NCBI RefSeq assembly: GCF_028640845.1
Contig: NC_080540.1
Coordinates: 94,414,061-94,478,060 of the forward strand
Direction of reading: 5' to 3'
DNA: 64,000 nt
From: Ahaetulla prasina
Lineage: Eukaryota; Chordata; Lepidosauria; Squamata; Colubridae
Positions 61,026-64,000 of this stretch are shown piece by piece (within the stretch, counting starts at the first letter, position 1; the number at the start of each line of letters is the position of its first letter). Below the pieces are notes generated by a model, which did no database searches, had not been told where the DNA came from, and saw only the letters and a program-made list of their open reading frames with translations. The translations under genes and the position numbers were made by a program.

Positions 61026-62534
61026 CACTTTTGTCTGTGTTCTTCTAAAATTGAGGGGAAGCACATATACAATAACTTGCACATTGTTTCAATATATTCA
61101 TTACCTAGGAAGGTTTTATCCAGGAAATAGTGAATCAGAAACAGAAGGAATCATGGAGGTCAGTTGATCCAATCATTGTTACAGTGAAGGTTTTAGAGTG
61201 CATCTGTAGTACCCCTGAGTGAACCAGTCTTTATATATTTGAAACTCCTCAAGTGCTATTTTCAATCAGAAAGTCAGATGTATAGCAACAGGACAAGTTT
61301 TACAACATTTATTGTTTAGTTTCTGAACATACAGCCCTGCCCATTCACAAAATCACAAAATCACAAAGCCATGTGCACACCTATTTGACTCAAAGTCTAT
61401 TTAGCTGGTTTGGTTTGATTGCTCCTATATGAAGCAATCATACAGGACACCCACTTTGTATGCTATCTTGTAGCATGTGATGTATCTTTATGCCTTCCAA
61501 AAAGGCTTGATCAGTCCAGCAAAGTTTGACTGGACCCATCTTGGCATCTGTTATAGTTCCACAAGGAAAATTACCCTTTCCTCTTCAGGTGCATAGGTGC
61601 ATAAATCCATATTTTTGAATGAGAAGTTATCCTTCACAAGCTGCATAAGCTGAAATTTTTCTGAACGATCCTTTCTGTCTTTTTCCCTTTTTGTCCGCTT
61701 TGAGTGGAGCTTTCACATACCACAATTCATACACATTTGTGGAACTCTCTTCCCCTTGTGGTCTGTGCAGCACCCTCCCTCCTGGCATTTTGGAAAACTA
61801 CTAAACCACATTTATTCCACTGGGCTTTTAATCATGGATAATAGTTTCAGGCACACATCTGTTGGGGGTTGTATTTGGCCTGGGTGATTGTTTTATGTTG
61901 CTTCATATTTATCCTTAGCGTCTTCCATCCAGAATCTTCTGTTACAAATTCTGCAATCCATCAGACAAATTCATTTACAGAATTACATGGCATAAAGTTA
62001 CCGCTAAAGCTTCAATTGGCATTATATGCTTGTGACAATATACTGGTTTTGATATACCAATGCAGGTTCATTATATTCCATTCATAGGAGTGAGGGGGCA
62101 GGGTTGTTTTGCAAATCAGCTTCAAAGTGGTATATCACTTGAGAATTTATCAAAGAAAAGGGCTGACTTAAAGAACTGTACAGCACTGGTAGGTAACTTC
62201 TATTTGTCTGGCTAGCGACATATAGTAAGGTTTGTCCCACACAGCATTTCGTTTGTGCATTCTTGGATTTTGAAAAATTGCATGGAGCCTGTTATGGAAA
62301 CTGTTTTACTAAAACCAGCAAATTATAACCTGTGAGGAAACAGCTGTGTTTAAAATGTTATAAATATTTGCCTGCATTCATTCTGCTTCAGGCAACAACA
62401 AAACTCCACAACTGCAAGAAACATATATAAATAAATCAAAGAAGGCTACAGGAAGCTGCTATAGCTTCCAGTCCCAGTTTAATAATGGAAGGAATAGAAA
62501 GGTGTATTATAAATGGACTGAGAACTACAGCAGA

Positions 62535-63010
62535 GATTTTAAAAAAATATGGATCTTGTTGAATGTAAATCTAGGTGTTTCCCTGACACGTTTTATGGTG
62601 GGGTTAAATGTGGCTATTTTTTATCTTTTTCTGGATGAATGGGACAGAGGTTGGCTTTGTATACTTACTAAATATGAAGCATATTCAAGCAATCCCATTT
62701 ATCTTTTTTCAATCTTTTAAAAAATTGATAAATTACTAGACATTGCAAGCTTTTTTGAAGGACTCACTCTTGATGCTGCCTAAACTTTCTAGGACAGAGG
62801 TGTCAAACGCATGGCATCACATTGTCATCATGTGATGTATCATGACTTTTTTCCCCTTCCCTAAACCGGAGGTGGGCATGGCCAATGCATGACGCATCTG
62901 GCTTGCGGGCCATGACTTTGACACCCTATCCTAGAAGATGCAATGTTAATGACATCACAATCTAGAAAGTCCTGGTGGTGGATACATGCATTTTTAGGTC
63001 TTGGCATTTT
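62535..63010 (+). repeat. First copy of near-identical ~460-bp repeat
   Basis: 476 bp from GATTTTAAAAAAATATGG to TTGGCATTTT. It matches 63540-64000 with single-base deletions only. Confidence 0.92.
62795..62928. mobile_element. 134-bp hAT-like element
   Basis: The ends CAGAGGTGTCAAAC and TTTGACACCCTA, with flanking 8-mers TTCTAGGA and TCCTAGAA matching at six positions. It is related to 23529-23635. A second copy lies in the duplicate near 63794. Confidence 0.65.
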
Positions 63011-63148
63011 CGGGTCTTTTCCCATGTAAGGTTGAGAGTATCTTCACGACGTTTCGACGAGCTCTCACTCATCATCTTCAGGCTGGTCGAAACATCGCCA
63101 AGATACTCTCAACCTTACATGGGAAAAGACCCGAAAATGCCAAGACCT
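62996..63148. repeat. Fold-back repeat
   Basis: AGGTCTTGGCATTTTCGGGT at the left pairs with its complement at 63129-63148, and the pairing continues through CCCATGTAAGGTTGAGAGTA. The centre reads TTTCGACGAGCTCTCACTC. Related single-arm sequence is at 63270-63390. Confidence 0.85.
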
Positions 63149-63386
63149 ACATACCTATATCCGTGAAAACCTATGAAAACATGTATATACATCTTCATTT
63201 TAAAAGGAAGAAACAACTGCGATCACACATTGCTCCTAGAAGCATGAAGCTGTAAACACCAGCCTGTAGATGACGAATGAGACTTCGTCAAAACGTCGCC
63301 AAAACCACTTCCAATTTTATGCGGGAGAAAACCCGAATAACCAAAGACCTACATACAAACACCCACAAAAACCTCAGAAAACAAAC

Positions 63387-63389
<3 letters not shown>

Positions 63390-63427
<38 letters not shown>
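63390..63427. repeat. (TG)n microsatellite
   Basis: About nineteen TG units. Confidence 0.95.
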
Positions 63428-63428
<1 letters not shown>

Positions 63429-63539
63429 GGCTTTTTTTTATTTTTAAGTAAAGACAGGTAAATGAATGTCAACTCTCTGCCACCTTATTTGTTTTATAGA
63501 GAAAATACAATCTGTGTTTGTCCTTAAATTCAAACTGGT

Positions 63540-64000
63540 GATTTAAAAAATATGGATCTTGTTGAATGTAAATCTAGGTGTTTCCTGACACGTTTTATGG
63601 TGGGGTTAAATGTGGCTATTTTTATCTTTTCTGGATGAATGGGACAGAGGTTGGCTTTGTATACTTACTAAATATGAAGCATATTCAAGCAATCCCATTT
63701 ATCTTTTTCAATCTTTAAAAATTGATAAATTACTAGACATTGCAAGCTTTTTGAAGGACTCACTCTTGATGCTGCCTAAACTTCTAGGACAGAGGTGTCA
63801 ACGCATGGCATCACATTGTCATCATGTGATGTATCATGACTTTTTCCCTTCCCTAAACCGGAGGTGGGCATGGCCAATGCATGACGATCTGGCTTGCGGG
63901 CCATGACTTTGACACCCTATCCTAGAAGATGCAATGTTAATGACATCACAATCTAGAAAGTCCTGGTGGTGGATACATGCATTTTAGGTCTTGGCATTTT
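63540..64000 (+). repeat. Second copy of near-identical ~460-bp repeat, cut by window edge
   Basis: 461 bp. It differs from 62535-63010 by 15 missing bases, 14 of them in homopolymers, and no substitutions. Confidence 0.92.

Larger units (their letters stand above)
59836..64000 (+). other. TRPC7 intron (5' part) to window end
   Basis: The intron opens with GTAAGT and runs past the window edge. It carries a CR1 fragment with a nested hAT-like element (60482-61025), a hAT-like element (62795-62928), a fold-back repeat (62996-63148), a (TG)n run and a near-identical duplication of 62535-63010 at 63540-64000. Nothing assignable is seen in 59840-60360 or 61030-62530. Confidence 0.8.

Overview
This is a vertebrate genomic window made almost entirely of introns. 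It carries the middle-to-late coding part of one gene, TRPC7, on the + strand. Six exons (20438-20602, 26946-27162, 31039-31272, 44659-44923, 58549-58744, 59614-59835) join in a consistent reading phase and give 433 codons. They run from the pre-S1 elbow through S1-S6, the pore and the TRP helix. The large ankyrin-repeat exon lies upstream of base 1 and the C-terminal coiled-coil exons lie beyond base 64000. No other host gene was found on either strand.

The repeat content points to a squamate reptile, most likely a snake. It includes Sauria-type tRNA SINEs, a decayed Bov-B-like LINE, CR1 and L2-like LINEs whose 3' ends carry AATAG-type microsatellites, an R4/Dong-like LINE, many short hAT-like elements with 8-bp target duplications, and TA-flanked inverted-repeat elements. 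Species cannot be fixed from the sequence.

Layout. 1-20437 is the 3' part of a long intron; it holds an L2-like LINE inside a TA-flanked element (869-3060), a CR1 end, several hAT-like elements, a Sauria SINE and LINE tails. 20603-26945 holds two hAT-like elements and a SINE that contains a hAT-like element. 27163-31038 is mostly unassigned but has a solo LTR and a fold-back repeat. 31273-44658 holds the R4-like LINE, hAT-like and TA-flanked elements, a Bov-B-like fragment and a long CR1 on the - strand. 44924-58548 holds tetranucleotide arrays split by an inverted-repeat element, a CR1 with a microsatellite tail, and a 3.1-kb TIR element with a GC-rich core. 59836-64000 holds another CR1 containing a hAT-like element, then a duplicated end segment.

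The observations most worth checking are these. A ~460-bp segment near the right edge is repeated with 15 single-base deletions and no substitutions, which looks like an uncorrected-read assembly artefact. A 224-bp direct duplication flanks a LINE exactly. A ~620-bp palindrome sits in the GC-rich core of the TIR element. No convincing new biological system was seen. Repeat family names come from recognition of characteristic sequence, not from a database search.
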